Shown here: positions 1 through 6,073 of the stretch, one piece after another
How the letters are laid out: every line of letters starts with the position of its first letter
Position numbering within the stretch: position 1 is the stretch's first letter
From: Chitinophagales bacterium
GTDB lineage: Bacteria; Bacteroidota; Bacteroidia; Chitinophagales; BACL12
DNA: 6,073 nt
Reading direction: 5' to 3'
Assembly: GCA_014380545.1 (NCBI GenBank)
Contig: JACMJP010000450.1
Span: forward strand, 1-6,073
Position numbers and translations under genes: made by a program
Notes under the pieces: model-generated
What the model was told of the DNA's origin: nothing
Databases searched by the model: none
The model's input: only the letters and a program-made list of their open reading frames with translations

Positions 1-1607
1 GCATAATGTTCCAGTAAAAAGCCAATAAAACGTTCATGAGTTCCTAATGGCGCCCGGTGAATAATTAAAGGAACTTCCGGCTGATTATTTTGATTGGTAA
101 AAGACAACTTAAATTTGAGCCCCGAATTAAAATCTACCTGGTTGGTTGCTAAAGTAAATTCTCTTCCAATAACACTATATACCTGCACATCTATTTTAGG
201 ACCGTAAAAAGCAGCTTCATCTGCTACTTCTACATAAGGAATTTTTGAATCTATGAGAACTTTGCGCACCATGTCTTCGGTCTTTTTCCATAGCTCAGGA
301 TTATTTACATATTTAACGCCCAGCCTTTCAGGTGCATGAGTGGAAAACCGCATCACATATTTTTCTATGCCGAATATTCTGAAATAATTTAAATACATAT
401 CGTTAACAGCTTTGAACTCTGATTCAAATTGTTCTTCAGTGCAATAAATATGTGCATCATTCATATTTAATCCCCGTACTCTCATTAAACCGAATAAAGA
501 GCCGCTTTCTTCATAGCGATAAACCATTCCGTATTCAGCATATCGTAAAGGAAGATCACGGTAACTTTTTGGTGTGGCGGAATATATTTTATGGTGATGC
601 GGGCAATTCATTGCTTTTAAATAATATTTTGTTCCGTCAATCTCCATTGGAGGATACATGCTTTCTGCATAATAGGGTAAATGCCCGCTCGTGATATATA
701 AATTTTCTTTTGCAATATGCGGAGTTTTTACTCTTAAATATCCTGCTTTATCTTCCTGCCGTTTTGCTAATTTTTCTAATTGTTCAATAATTGCTGCGCC
801 ATTTGGCATCCAAAGAATTAATCCCTGTCCGACATCATCATCCATTGTATAAATCTCAAGGTCTTTTCCTATTTTTCTATGATCTCTTTTTTTTGCCTCT
901 TCAAGTAATAATAAAAAAGCGTCTAATTCGCTTTGTTTTGGAAATGTGATTCCGTAAATGCGGGTGAGCATTTTATTTTTTTCATTCCCTCTCCAGTAGG
1001 CACCTGCAATATTTAATAATTTAATTGCTTTGATATTGCTTGTATCCGGAATATGTGGTCCACGGCACAGATCAGTAAAATTACCCTGGCTATAAAATGT
1101 GATAGACCCATTAGCAAGATCATTTATTAATTCTAACTTATATTGATCTCCCTTCTCAGTAAAATATTTTATTGCGTCAGGTTTTGAAACATCTTTGCGT
1201 ACATATGCAGAATTTTTTTTCGCAAACTCCTTCATCTTTTCCTCAATCTTCGGTAATTCTTCTGCAGTTAAAACTCTATCACCGAGATCAACATCATAAT
1301 AAAATCCATTTTCTATTGGAGGGCCTATTCCGAGTTTAACTCCGGGATATAATGCTTCCAGAGCCTCAGCCATTACATGTGCTGAAGAATGCCAATAGGT
1401 AGATTTCCCGCTTGTGTCATCCCATGTCAATAATTTAATTGTTGCATCTGTATTGATGGGTCTTGAAGCATCCCATACTTCACCGTTAATTTCTGCACTC
1501 AAAACTTTTCTTGCCAGGCCCTCGCTAATTGATTTTGCAATTTCCATTGCAGATGTTCCTTCATTGTACTCCCTGATATTTCCATCCGGAAAGGTGATCT
1601 TTATCAT
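1..1607 (-). CDS. thrS: Threonine--tRNA ligase (ThrRS), 3' end cut by window
   Basis: Cytoplasmic class II aminoacyl-tRNA synthetase that activates threonine with ATP and charges tRNA-Thr. My translation gives 535 uninterrupted codons from ATG at 1607 to the left edge. Domains in order: TGS (about 1-61); editing domain with the HxxxH pair His73/His77 (HSSAH) and Cys181/His185 (CRGPH), which removes mischarged serine; then the catalytic core. All three zinc ligands that hold threonine are present: Cys335 (MNCPHHHKIY), His386 (NDAHIYC) and His517 (HRAPLGTHERF, motif 3). The motif 2 arginine is Arg364 (YRYEESGS). Numbering tracks the E. coli enzyme within a few residues. The reading ends just after motif 3, so about 100 residues of anticodon-binding domain lie outside. 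The start is fixed by the TGS beginning MIKITFPDG and by AGGA six bases upstream. Its ATG overlaps the TGA of the TPR gene. I see no T-box leader or separate promoter. Confidence 0.97.
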   Translation of the reverse strand, partial: MIKITFPDGNIREYNEGTSAMEIAKSISEGLARKVLSAEINGEVWDASRPINTDATIKLLTWDDTSGKSTYWHSSAHVMAEALEALYPGVKLGIGPPIENGFYYDVDLGDRVLTAEELPKIEEKMKEFAKKNSAYVRKDVSKPDAIKYFTEKGDQYKLELINDLANGSITFYSQGNFTDLCRGPHIPDTSNIKAIKLLNIAGAYWRGNEKNKMLTRIYGITFPKQSELDAFLLLLEEAKKRDHRKIGKDLEIYTMDDDVGQGLILWMPNGAAIIEQLEKLAKRQEDKAGYLRVKTPHIAKENLYITSGHLPYYAESMYPPMEIDGTKYYLKAMNCPHHHKIYSATPKSYRDLPLRYAEYGMVYRYEESGSLFGLMRVRGLNMNDAHIYCTEEQFESEFKAVNDMYLNYFRIFGIEKYVMRFSTHAPERLGVKYVNNPELWKKTEDMVRKVLIDSKIPYVEVADEAAFYGPKIDVQVYSVIGREFTLATNQVDFNSGLKFKLSFTNQNNQPEVPLIIHRAPLGTHERFIGFLLEHY

Positions 1608-2668
1608 TGTTGTTCCTGCTTTAATTTATTTAATTGTTCTTCAGCATCTGTATAATTCGGGTTTAAATTTAATGCTTGTTTATAAAACGAAATTGCTTCA
1701 TCAGGTTTATTTAATTCTTCAGCACATAATCCTTTTCCAAAATATGCTTCCGGCTTTGCCGGATCTTGTTTGATAGCAAGATCAAACATGCGATATGCTT
1801 TTTCAATGGAATCTATACCGTAATAAATTGTGGCGAGGTTATACAGCGCATCAGCATCCTGAGGATTTCTGGTAATGATATTTTTATAATATTCAATTGC
1901 GTCGCCCAAATTTCCGTGGTCCTGCATAAATTTGGCTTTGGCATAAGCCGCTTCATTACTTGTATCATTTAAGGCAATTGCATTTTCAAAATATTTTACA
2001 GCAACAGGGTCTTTTCTATCTGCATACAATAAACCCAATTGCATATATGCATCATAATAATCAGGATTTGTTTCAACAGCAGTTTGAAAGCTTCTTATTG
2101 CCGCAAGTGTGTCGCCGGTTTCTTTTAATATTAGCCCACGATAAAAATATGCCTCGCTGTTTTGAATATCAATCTTTAAAATAGAATTTAATTTATCTAA
2201 TGCTATTGTATGTTTTGGTGAGGGTAATAAGAAATAATCTATTGCGGCATCCATTAACACATCAATGTTGTTGGGATCATGTTTTAAAAATGTTTCTAAA
2301 ACAAGAATAGATGAATCCGGATAATTCACTTCAAAATAACAATCAGCCAAACCGATAACAAATGTTTGATTTGTAGAATCTATATGATAGGCTTTTTTGT
2401 AATCAAGCAAGGCATATTTTAAATTGTTATTCACAAAATACTGGTCTGCCCGGTTGAAAATGAGTTGTGCATTATTGGGATCCAATCTTATTTGTTTTGA
2501 TAATTCCTCAATTTCAGGGGTGAGTTTTTCTATCATACTAAGCGAACCTTCACTATTCGTTTTTTTATTTATTAATGAAACCACTTCATCCCTGAAAAAA
2601 AATATCCCCACTGCAATAGATAAAAGTAATATTGCAGAAATAATAGCAGCTTTTCCTTTTAATTGCAT
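1604..2668 (-). CDS. Membrane-anchored tetratricopeptide-repeat protein
   Basis: A 354-residue protein of unknown specific function. Residues 7-25 are a hydrophobic segment (AIISAILLLSIAVGIFFF) preceded by Lys4 and Lys6 and followed by charged residues. It has no lipobox or clear cleavage site, so it reads as an uncleaved N-terminal anchor with the rest in the periplasm. After a polar, helical linker (about 30-65), roughly eight TPR units of 33-35 residues fill the protein: about 66-99, 100-133, 134-168, 170-203, 204-236, 238-270, 272-304 and 306-339. The units show the typical spaced Gly/Ala/Tyr pattern and end in D/NP (LDPNN, HDPNN, TNPDY, RNPQD, QDPAK, LNPNY). TPR solenoids bind partner proteins, so a scaffold or assembly role is likely, but the partner is not visible. 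It is the first gene of a two-gene unit with thrS, overlapping it by four bases. The start is supported by the TM segment and the adjacent promoter element. Confidence 0.9.
   Translation of the reverse strand: MQLKGKAAIISAILLLSIAVGIFFFRDEVVSLINKKTNSEGSLSMIEKLTPEIEELSKQIRLDPNNAQLIFNRADQYFVNNNLKYALLDYKKAYHIDSTNQTFVIGLADCYFEVNYPDSSILVLETFLKHDPNNIDVLMDAAIDYFLLPSPKHTIALDKLNSILKIDIQNSEAYFYRGLILKETGDTLAAIRSFQTAVETNPDYYDAYMQLGLLYADRKDPVAVKYFENAIALNDTSNEAAYAKAKFMQDHGNLGDAIEYYKNIITRNPQDADALYNLATIYYGIDSIEKAYRMFDLAIKQDPAKPEAYFGKGLCAEELNKPDEAISFYKQALNLNPNYTDAEEQLNKLKQEQQ
1608..1617 (-). promoter_or_regulatory. Shine-Dalgarno-like site for thrS inside the TPR gene
   Basis: On the minus strand AGGA (1617-1614) is followed by six bases and then the thrS ATG at 1607. 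The site lies within the last codons of the TPR gene (Glu-Gln-Gln-stop). The ATGA overlap plus this site fits re-initiation by ribosomes that finish the TPR gene. Bacteroidota often lack strong Shine-Dalgarno sequences, so the match may be partly chance. Confidence 0.5.
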
Positions 2669-2672
2669 GCGG

Positions 2673-2680
2673 CAAAGGTA
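2673..2680 (-). promoter_or_regulatory. Bacteroidota -7 promoter element for TPR-thrS
   Basis: The minus strand reads TACCTTTG followed by C, an exact match to the Bacteroidota -7 consensus TAnnTTTGy. It ends four bases before the TPR start codon at 2668, so transcription should begin at or within a few bases of the ATG. I find no TTG/TTTG -33 element at the usual spacing. A near-copy, TACCTTTA, lies 14 bases further upstream (2694-2687) and would give a short leader of about 15 bases if it is the one used. Confidence 0.6.
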
Positions 2681-2720
2681 GCTGATTAAAGGTATTTTAA
2701 TTGTAAAATTCTATATAATG

Positions 2721-2759
2721 GTCTGCTGTATTTAATTTTGCCTGCACTTAACAACAGAC
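2721..2759. repeat. Imperfect inverted repeat flanking the forward -7 element
   Basis: GTCTGCTGT (2721-2729) and ACAACAGAC (2751-2759) are inverted copies with eight of nine positions matching, separated by 21 bases. The forward -7 element at 2733-2740 sits between the arms, and the predicted transcription start falls just before the right arm. This placement would suit an operator, but a chance repeat in AT-rich DNA cannot be excluded. Confidence 0.4.
2733..2740 (+). promoter_or_regulatory. Bacteroidota -7 promoter element for the lipoprotein gene
   Basis: TAATTTTG followed by C is an exact match to TAnnTTTGy. Transcription would start near 2745-2747, giving a leader of about 30 bases before the ATG at 2776. 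No -33 TTG is seen at the usual 17-23 base spacing; the nearest TTG (2701-2703) is 29 bases upstream, which is too far. It is divergent from, and about 50 bases away from, the -7 element of the TPR gene. It probably drives both the lipoprotein gene and pyrC. Confidence 0.55.
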
Positions 2760-2775
2760 TTTAAAAATTGTGAAA

Positions 2776-3882
2776 ATGAAAAAACTTATCAGCGGGACAA
2801 TTTTAATTTTCGGAATACTTATGATCTCATGTTCATCTAAAAAAGACGACTCACAGGGTGAACAGTTATCAGAAGCAGATACAAATCAAAATGACAGCTT
2901 GCTCTACCCTGAAGAAAAACATTTAAAAAACATACAGCAATTAACTTTTGGGGGCGATAATGCAGAGGGATATTTCAGCTTTAATAATGAAATGATTTCT
3001 TTTCAGTATAGAAATAAAAGTAAAGGCCTGGAGTGCGATCAGATATATTATGGAAAATTACCTGCAGATAATTCACGGTTTGAATATAAATTAGTGAGCA
3101 CAGGAAAAGGAAGAACAACATGCAGTTATTTTTTACCGGGGAATGATAAAGTACTTTTTGCAAGTACGCACAAACAGGTTGATACTTGTCTGACCGATCC
3201 TGACCGCAGCAAAGGGTATTTGTGGGGAGTTTATCCGAGTTACGAAATTTATGTGGCTGATCTTAGTGGAAATATTCTTCAACAATTAACAGATAATAAA
3301 TTTTATGATGCTGAGGCAGTGGTTTCACCTAAAGGAGATAAAATTTTGTTTACAAGTAACAGAAGTGGTGATCTTGAATTATGGACGATGAATTTAGATG
3401 GCAATGAGCCAAAACAGATTACCAATGGATTAGGATATGATGGCGGCGCATTTTATTCGCCCGATGGAAGTAAGATTGTTTTTCGTGCAAGCAGACCGCA
3501 AACACCGGAAGAAGTAAAAGAATATATAGATCTTTTGAAAAAGGATTTTGTAAAACCAACTAAAATGGAATTATTTATTTGCAATGCGGATGGAACAGAT
3601 TTAAAACAAATAACAAACCTGGGTGGAGCAAACTGGGCTCCATTTTTTCATCCTTCGGCGAATAAAATTATTTTTTCAAGTAATCACACTACGAAAAGAA
3701 TACCTTTTAATTTATATATGATCAATTTGGATGGCAGTGGATTGGAACAAATTACTTTTGATAAAATTTTCGATTCATTCCCCATGTTTAGCTACAATGG
3801 CAAAAAATTAATTTTTGCAAGCAACAGAAATGCAGCGGCAGATCATGATACCAATTTATTTATTGCGGATTGGGTAGAGTAA
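2776..3882 (+). CDS. PD40/TolB-like beta-propeller lipoprotein
   Basis: A 368-residue exported lipoprotein of unknown precise role. The N-terminus has Lys2-Lys3, a hydrophobic stretch and a lipobox-like LMIS-Cys19, so signal peptidase II should cleave before Cys19. SSKKDD follows the cysteine and resembles the Bacteroidota surface-export signal, suggesting display on the outer face of the outer membrane. A disordered acidic linker leads to a propeller of PD40-type strands. Blade motifs begin near 55 (QLTF), 170 (QLTD), 214 (QITN), 278 (QITN) and 325 (QITF), with core signatures such as SPKGDKILFTSNRSGDLELW and SPDGSKIVFRASR. A charged helical insertion (241-263) separates two blades. The family resembles TolB C-terminal domains and DPP-IV-like propellers, but there is no peptidase domain. 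ATG at 2776 is preferred; an in-frame GTG at 2770 would add two residues. pyrC follows 47 bases downstream on the same strand. Confidence 0.9.
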   Translation: MKKLISGTILIFGILMISCSSKKDDSQGEQLSEADTNQNDSLLYPEEKHLKNIQQLTFGGDNAEGYFSFNNEMISFQYRNKSKGLECDQIYYGKLPADNSRFEYKLVSTGKGRTTCSYFLPGNDKVLFASTHKQVDTCLTDPDRSKGYLWGVYPSYEIYVADLSGNILQQLTDNKFYDAEAVVSPKGDKILFTSNRSGDLELWTMNLDGNEPKQITNGLGYDGGAFYSPDGSKIVFRASRPQTPEEVKEYIDLLKKDFVKPTKMELFICNADGTDLKQITNLGGANWAPFFHPSANKIIFSSNHTTKRIPFNLYMINLDGSGLEQITFDKIFDSFPMFSYNGKKLIFASNRNAAADHDTNLFIADWVE

Positions 3883-3922
3883 GTTAATGTGCTGATTATC
3901 CAATTAGCTAATTAACCAATGA
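3883..3922 (+). repeat. Five degenerate 8-base tandem units between genes
   Basis: Directly after the lipoprotein TAA the spacer divides into GTTAATGT, GCTGATTA, TCCAATTA, GCTAATTA and ACCAATGA. All five share pyrimidine-rich positions 2-3 and an (A/G)AT core at positions 4-6. The array fills all but seven bases of the gap to the pyrC ATG. It includes a perfect 12-base palindrome, AATTAGCTAATT (3902-3913). From memory, similar GCTAATTA-type heptad/octad spacers occur between genes in other Bacteroidota, but I cannot verify this here. Confidence 0.45.
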
Positions 3923-3929
3923 AAATGAA

Positions 3930-5285
3930 ATGAATTATTTAATTAAAAATGCACTTATCGTAAACGAGGGAAAAACAATTCCCTCTGATATATTAATTAA
4001 AAACGAACGTATAGAAAGAATTGACCCTACTATTTCTGTAAATTACAAAATTGAAGAAATACAGGCTGAAGGTTTATATCTGATGCCGGGTATTATTGAT
4101 GACCAGGTGCATTTCCGTGAGCCGGGACTAACATATAAAGAAGATATTTATCATGGAAGCAAAGCCGCAGTGGCAGGTGGTGTTACAAGTTTTATGGATA
4201 TGCCGAATGTGAATCCTCCATCACTCACTCAACAATTATTGGAAGAACGTTATCAGCTTGCTACAAAAACATCCCTGGCAAATTTTTCTTTTTACATGGG
4301 CGTAAGTAATGATAATGCTGAAGAAGTTTTAAAAACAAACCCATCAAATGTTTGCGGAATAAAAATATTCATGGGTTCATCAACAGGGAATTTATTAGTG
4401 GATGATGAACATACACTCTCAAAAATTTTCCGAAATGCACCAACACTTATTGCTACACATTGTGAAGATGAACAAACAATAAGGAATAATCTTGAAAAGT
4501 TTAAAGCTGTATATGGTGATAATATTCCTGTTCAACTTCATCCAATGATCAGGAATGAAGAAGCATGTTTTAAATCATCATCTCATGCTGTTGAACTTGC
4601 AAAAAAACACGATACAAGATTGCATGTGTTGCATATAAGTACAAGAGATGAACTACCGTTGTTTTCAAATTCAATTCCATTGGAGCAAAAAAGAATAACA
4701 GCAGAAGTCTGTGTACACCATTTATATTTTGATGACCAGGATTATAAAGAACTCGGTTCAAAAATTAAATGGAACCCTGCAATAAAAAATGGAATTCATA
4801 AGCAGCAACTCATGCTTGCCTTGCTGGATGGAACCTTGGATGTTATCGCAACAGATCATGCTCCGCATACATGGGAAGAGAAACAAAAGCCTTATACAAG
4901 CTGCCCGAGTGGTGCACCCATGATACAGCATTCATTAAATATCATGTTGCATTTTTACAATGAAACCAGATATTTACCTGTAGGAAAAGGAATGACACTT
5001 GAAACTATTGCTGAAAAAATGAGCCACAATGTTGCCACCTGTTTTAAAATAAAAGATAGAGGTTTTATTAGAGAAGGATATTATGCGGATCTTTTTTTAT
5101 TAGATCTACATAAAGAATTTATTGTCAGCAAAGAAAATATTTTATACAAGTGCGGATGGAGCCCTTTAGAAGGAAAAACATTTAAGGGAAAAGTTGTGAA
5201 AACTTTTGTGAATGGAAATGTAGTTTATGACAATGGCAATTTTAATGAAGATACGAGAGGACAAAGAATGTTATTCTATATCTGA
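3930..5285 (+). CDS. pyrC: Dihydroorotase, class I-like (Bacteroidota type)
   Basis: A 451-residue, full-length cytoplasmic amidohydrolase that interconverts N-carbamoyl-L-aspartate and L-dihydroorotate in pyrimidine synthesis. A small beta-sandwich from both termini (1-53 and about 385-435, with VVKTFVNGNVVYDNG) encloses a TIM barrel. Metal and substrate residues visible are His61 and Arg63 (DQVHFREPG), Asn93/Asn95 (MPNVNP), Lys145 (GIKIFMGSSTGN, candidate carboxylated lysine), His177 (IATHCED), His235 (LHVLHIS) and Asp309 (IATDHAPH). The first His of the usual HxH pair is Gln59; I recall the same DQVH in the Porphyromonas gingivalis enzyme. Hydantoinase or allantoinase are the alternatives, but FREPG, MPN and TDHAPH favour dihydroorotase. 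The start at 3930 gives the standard N-terminus; there is no clear Shine-Dalgarno or exact TAnnTTTG just upstream, so it is probably co-transcribed with the lipoprotein gene. No other pyr gene is in view. Confidence 0.92.
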   Translation: MNYLIKNALIVNEGKTIPSDILIKNERIERIDPTISVNYKIEEIQAEGLYLMPGIIDDQVHFREPGLTYKEDIYHGSKAAVAGGVTSFMDMPNVNPPSLTQQLLEERYQLATKTSLANFSFYMGVSNDNAEEVLKTNPSNVCGIKIFMGSSTGNLLVDDEHTLSKIFRNAPTLIATHCEDEQTIRNNLEKFKAVYGDNIPVQLHPMIRNEEACFKSSSHAVELAKKHDTRLHVLHISTRDELPLFSNSIPLEQKRITAEVCVHHLYFDDQDYKELGSKIKWNPAIKNGIHKQQLMLALLDGTLDVIATDHAPHTWEEKQKPYTSCPSGAPMIQHSLNIMLHFYNETRYLPVGKGMTLETIAEKMSHNVATCFKIKDRGFIREGYYADLFLLDLHKEFIVSKENILYKCGWSPLEGKTFKGKVVKTFVNGNVVYDNGNFNEDTRGQRMLFYI

Positions 5286-5355
5286 TCGTATTCTGTTTTA
5301 TCACTATTCTTCTCTTCCTTACATAACCAATCTTCACCTAGATGTATGAATATTA

Positions 5356-6073
5356 TTACAAATTATCTTCTTCGCCTTCCAACTTTGCAATTTCTACTTT
5401 GTTTGAATTATAAATATTTAGAAGAATAATAAACAGGCTTAGCATAAGTGGCCCATATAATATTCCCAGTATGCCGAATAAAGGTATGCCTATAACAACT
5501 CCTATAATAGTAATGAGTGGATGCGTATTGGCAATTTTTCTCCCTATCGCCATGCGAATAAAATTATCTATGCTTGTTACAATCAAATAACCATAAACAA
5601 TAATTCCAACTCCGGCAACAGTATTTCCATTTGATAATTCGATAAGACCTGCGGGTATAAAAATAAGAGGGGCCCCAAACAGAGGCACCATAGATAAAAA
5701 TATTCCAATTACTCCCCAAAAAATAGGATCCTGAATTCCAAATATTAAAAACCCAAGGCCTAACAAGCTTCCCTGTATGATGGCGATTAAACCCTGCCCT
5801 AAAATATTTGAATAGGTCATGTTACGCAACTCATTTCCCAGTTTAACTGAATTTGATTTTTTAAAGGGTAACTGATGTACGAGTCCATTTTCAAATTGCC
5901 TGAAGTTTTTCATAGTAAAGTATAAAGTAAAATACATCACTATTATCTGGATAAATGTGTTGGCGGCACCATTAACTATGGAACCTACAACATCTCCTGC
6001 GCCGGCTTTTAATTTTGCAATTGTTTCATTAATAAGATCGGGCTCATTTAATTTGTCTGTTGCAAACTGGTTA
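5356..6073 (-). CDS. AI-2E/PerM family membrane transporter, 5' end cut by window
   Basis: The frame stays open from TAA at 5358-5356 to the right edge, giving 238 codons of the C-terminal two-thirds of a family that is usually about 350 residues. A start at GTG 5940 is not credible because family-like sequence continues upstream (GSIVNGAANTFIQIIVMMYF) to the edge. Visible segments: a TM helix around GAANTFIQIIVMMYFTLYFT; a charged loop (KNFRQFENGLVHQLPFKK); then several TM helices including IIQGSLLGLGFLIFG, FWGVIGIFLSMVPLFGAPLIF, NTVAGVGIIVYGYLIV, and the conserved tail region HPLITIIGVVIGIPLFGILGI with GPLMLSLFIILLNIY; the acidic end EGEEDNL follows. Members have been linked to autoinducer-2 export or ion transport, but the substrate of this one cannot be told. 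It converges on pyrC with a 70-base gap. Confidence 0.92.
   Translation of the reverse strand, partial: NQFATDKLNEPDLINETIAKLKAGAGDVVGSIVNGAANTFIQIIVMYFTLYFTMKNFRQFENGLVHQLPFKKSNSVKLGNELRNMTYSNILGQGLIAIIQGSLLGLGFLIFGIQDPIFWGVIGIFLSMVPLFGAPLIFIPAGLIELSNGNTVAGVGIIVYGYLIVTSIDNFIRMAIGRKIANTHPLITIIGVVIGIPLFGILGILYGPLMLSLFIILLNIYNSNKVEIAKLEGEEDNL

Noticed and set aside
452..2681. Plus-strand open frames of 68-119 residues across the thrS/TPR region
   Set aside because: They lie opposite well-supported genes with strong family signatures, overlap one another, and their translations show no domain or coding-like pattern.
2701..2703. TTG as the -33 element of the forward promoter
   Set aside because: It is 29 bases from the -7 element, beyond the usual 17-23 base spacing.
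2981..3163. Minus-strand 60-residue frame inside the lipoprotein gene
   Set aside because: It is antisense to a clear propeller coding region and has no recognisable feature; also true of the 63-residue minus-strand frame at 4570-4761 inside pyrC.
5286..5355. Possible bidirectional terminator between the convergent genes
   Set aside because: I looked for a GC-rich hairpin followed by T-runs in either direction and found none.
5343..5360. Imperfect palindrome TGTATGAATATTATTACA at the end of the transporter gene
   Set aside because: Fourteen of 18 positions match but it is almost all A/T, lacks a GC stem and U-tract, and overlaps the stop codon; it is not convincing as a terminator or operator.
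5938..5940. GTG as the start of the transporter gene
   Set aside because: The frame continues upstream without a stop to the window edge, and the upstream residues form part of a typical family membrane segment, so this is an internal valine.

Overview
This AT-rich window looks like chromosomal sequence from a Bacteroidota bacterium, perhaps of the Chitinophagales/Sphingobacteriia type; that lower-rank guess is weak. Three things point there: exact matches to the Bacteroidota promoter element TAnnTTTG in the one divergent intergenic region, a dihydroorotase with the DDQVHFREPG metal-site signature I associate with that phylum, and a lipoprotein whose sequence after the lipidated cysteine resembles the Bacteroidota surface-export signal. 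I see no insertion sequence, phage gene, CRISPR array, tRNA or rRNA, and no sign of recent transfer.

Left half (minus strand): a gene for a membrane-anchored tetratricopeptide-repeat protein (2668 down to 1604) runs directly into thrS (1607 down to the left edge). The two overlap by the four bases ATGA, so they look translationally coupled. thrS is cut by the window after its class II catalytic core, so the anticodon-binding domain is missing. The TPR gene has a TAnnTTTG element only four bases before its ATG, which predicts a leaderless or nearly leaderless mRNA.

Middle and right (plus strand): from the divergent promoter region (2669-2775) a second transcript starts. It carries a beta-propeller (PD40/TolB-like) lipoprotein gene, then, after a short spacer made of five degenerate 8-base units, the dihydroorotase gene pyrC (third committed reaction of pyrimidine synthesis). 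Facing pyrC is the C-terminal part of an AI-2E/PerM-family membrane protein on the minus strand (6073 down to 5356), open to the right edge. The 70-base convergent gap (5286-5355) holds no recognisable hairpin terminator.

The genes are mostly housekeeping and do not form an obvious pathway together. I did not find a convincing undescribed system. The points worth a second look are regulatory or fine-scale: TPR-thrS coupling on a probably leaderless message, an inverted repeat around the divergent promoter, the 8-base repeat spacer before pyrC, the Gln-for-His change in the dihydroorotase metal site, and the predicted surface exposure of the propeller lipoprotein.
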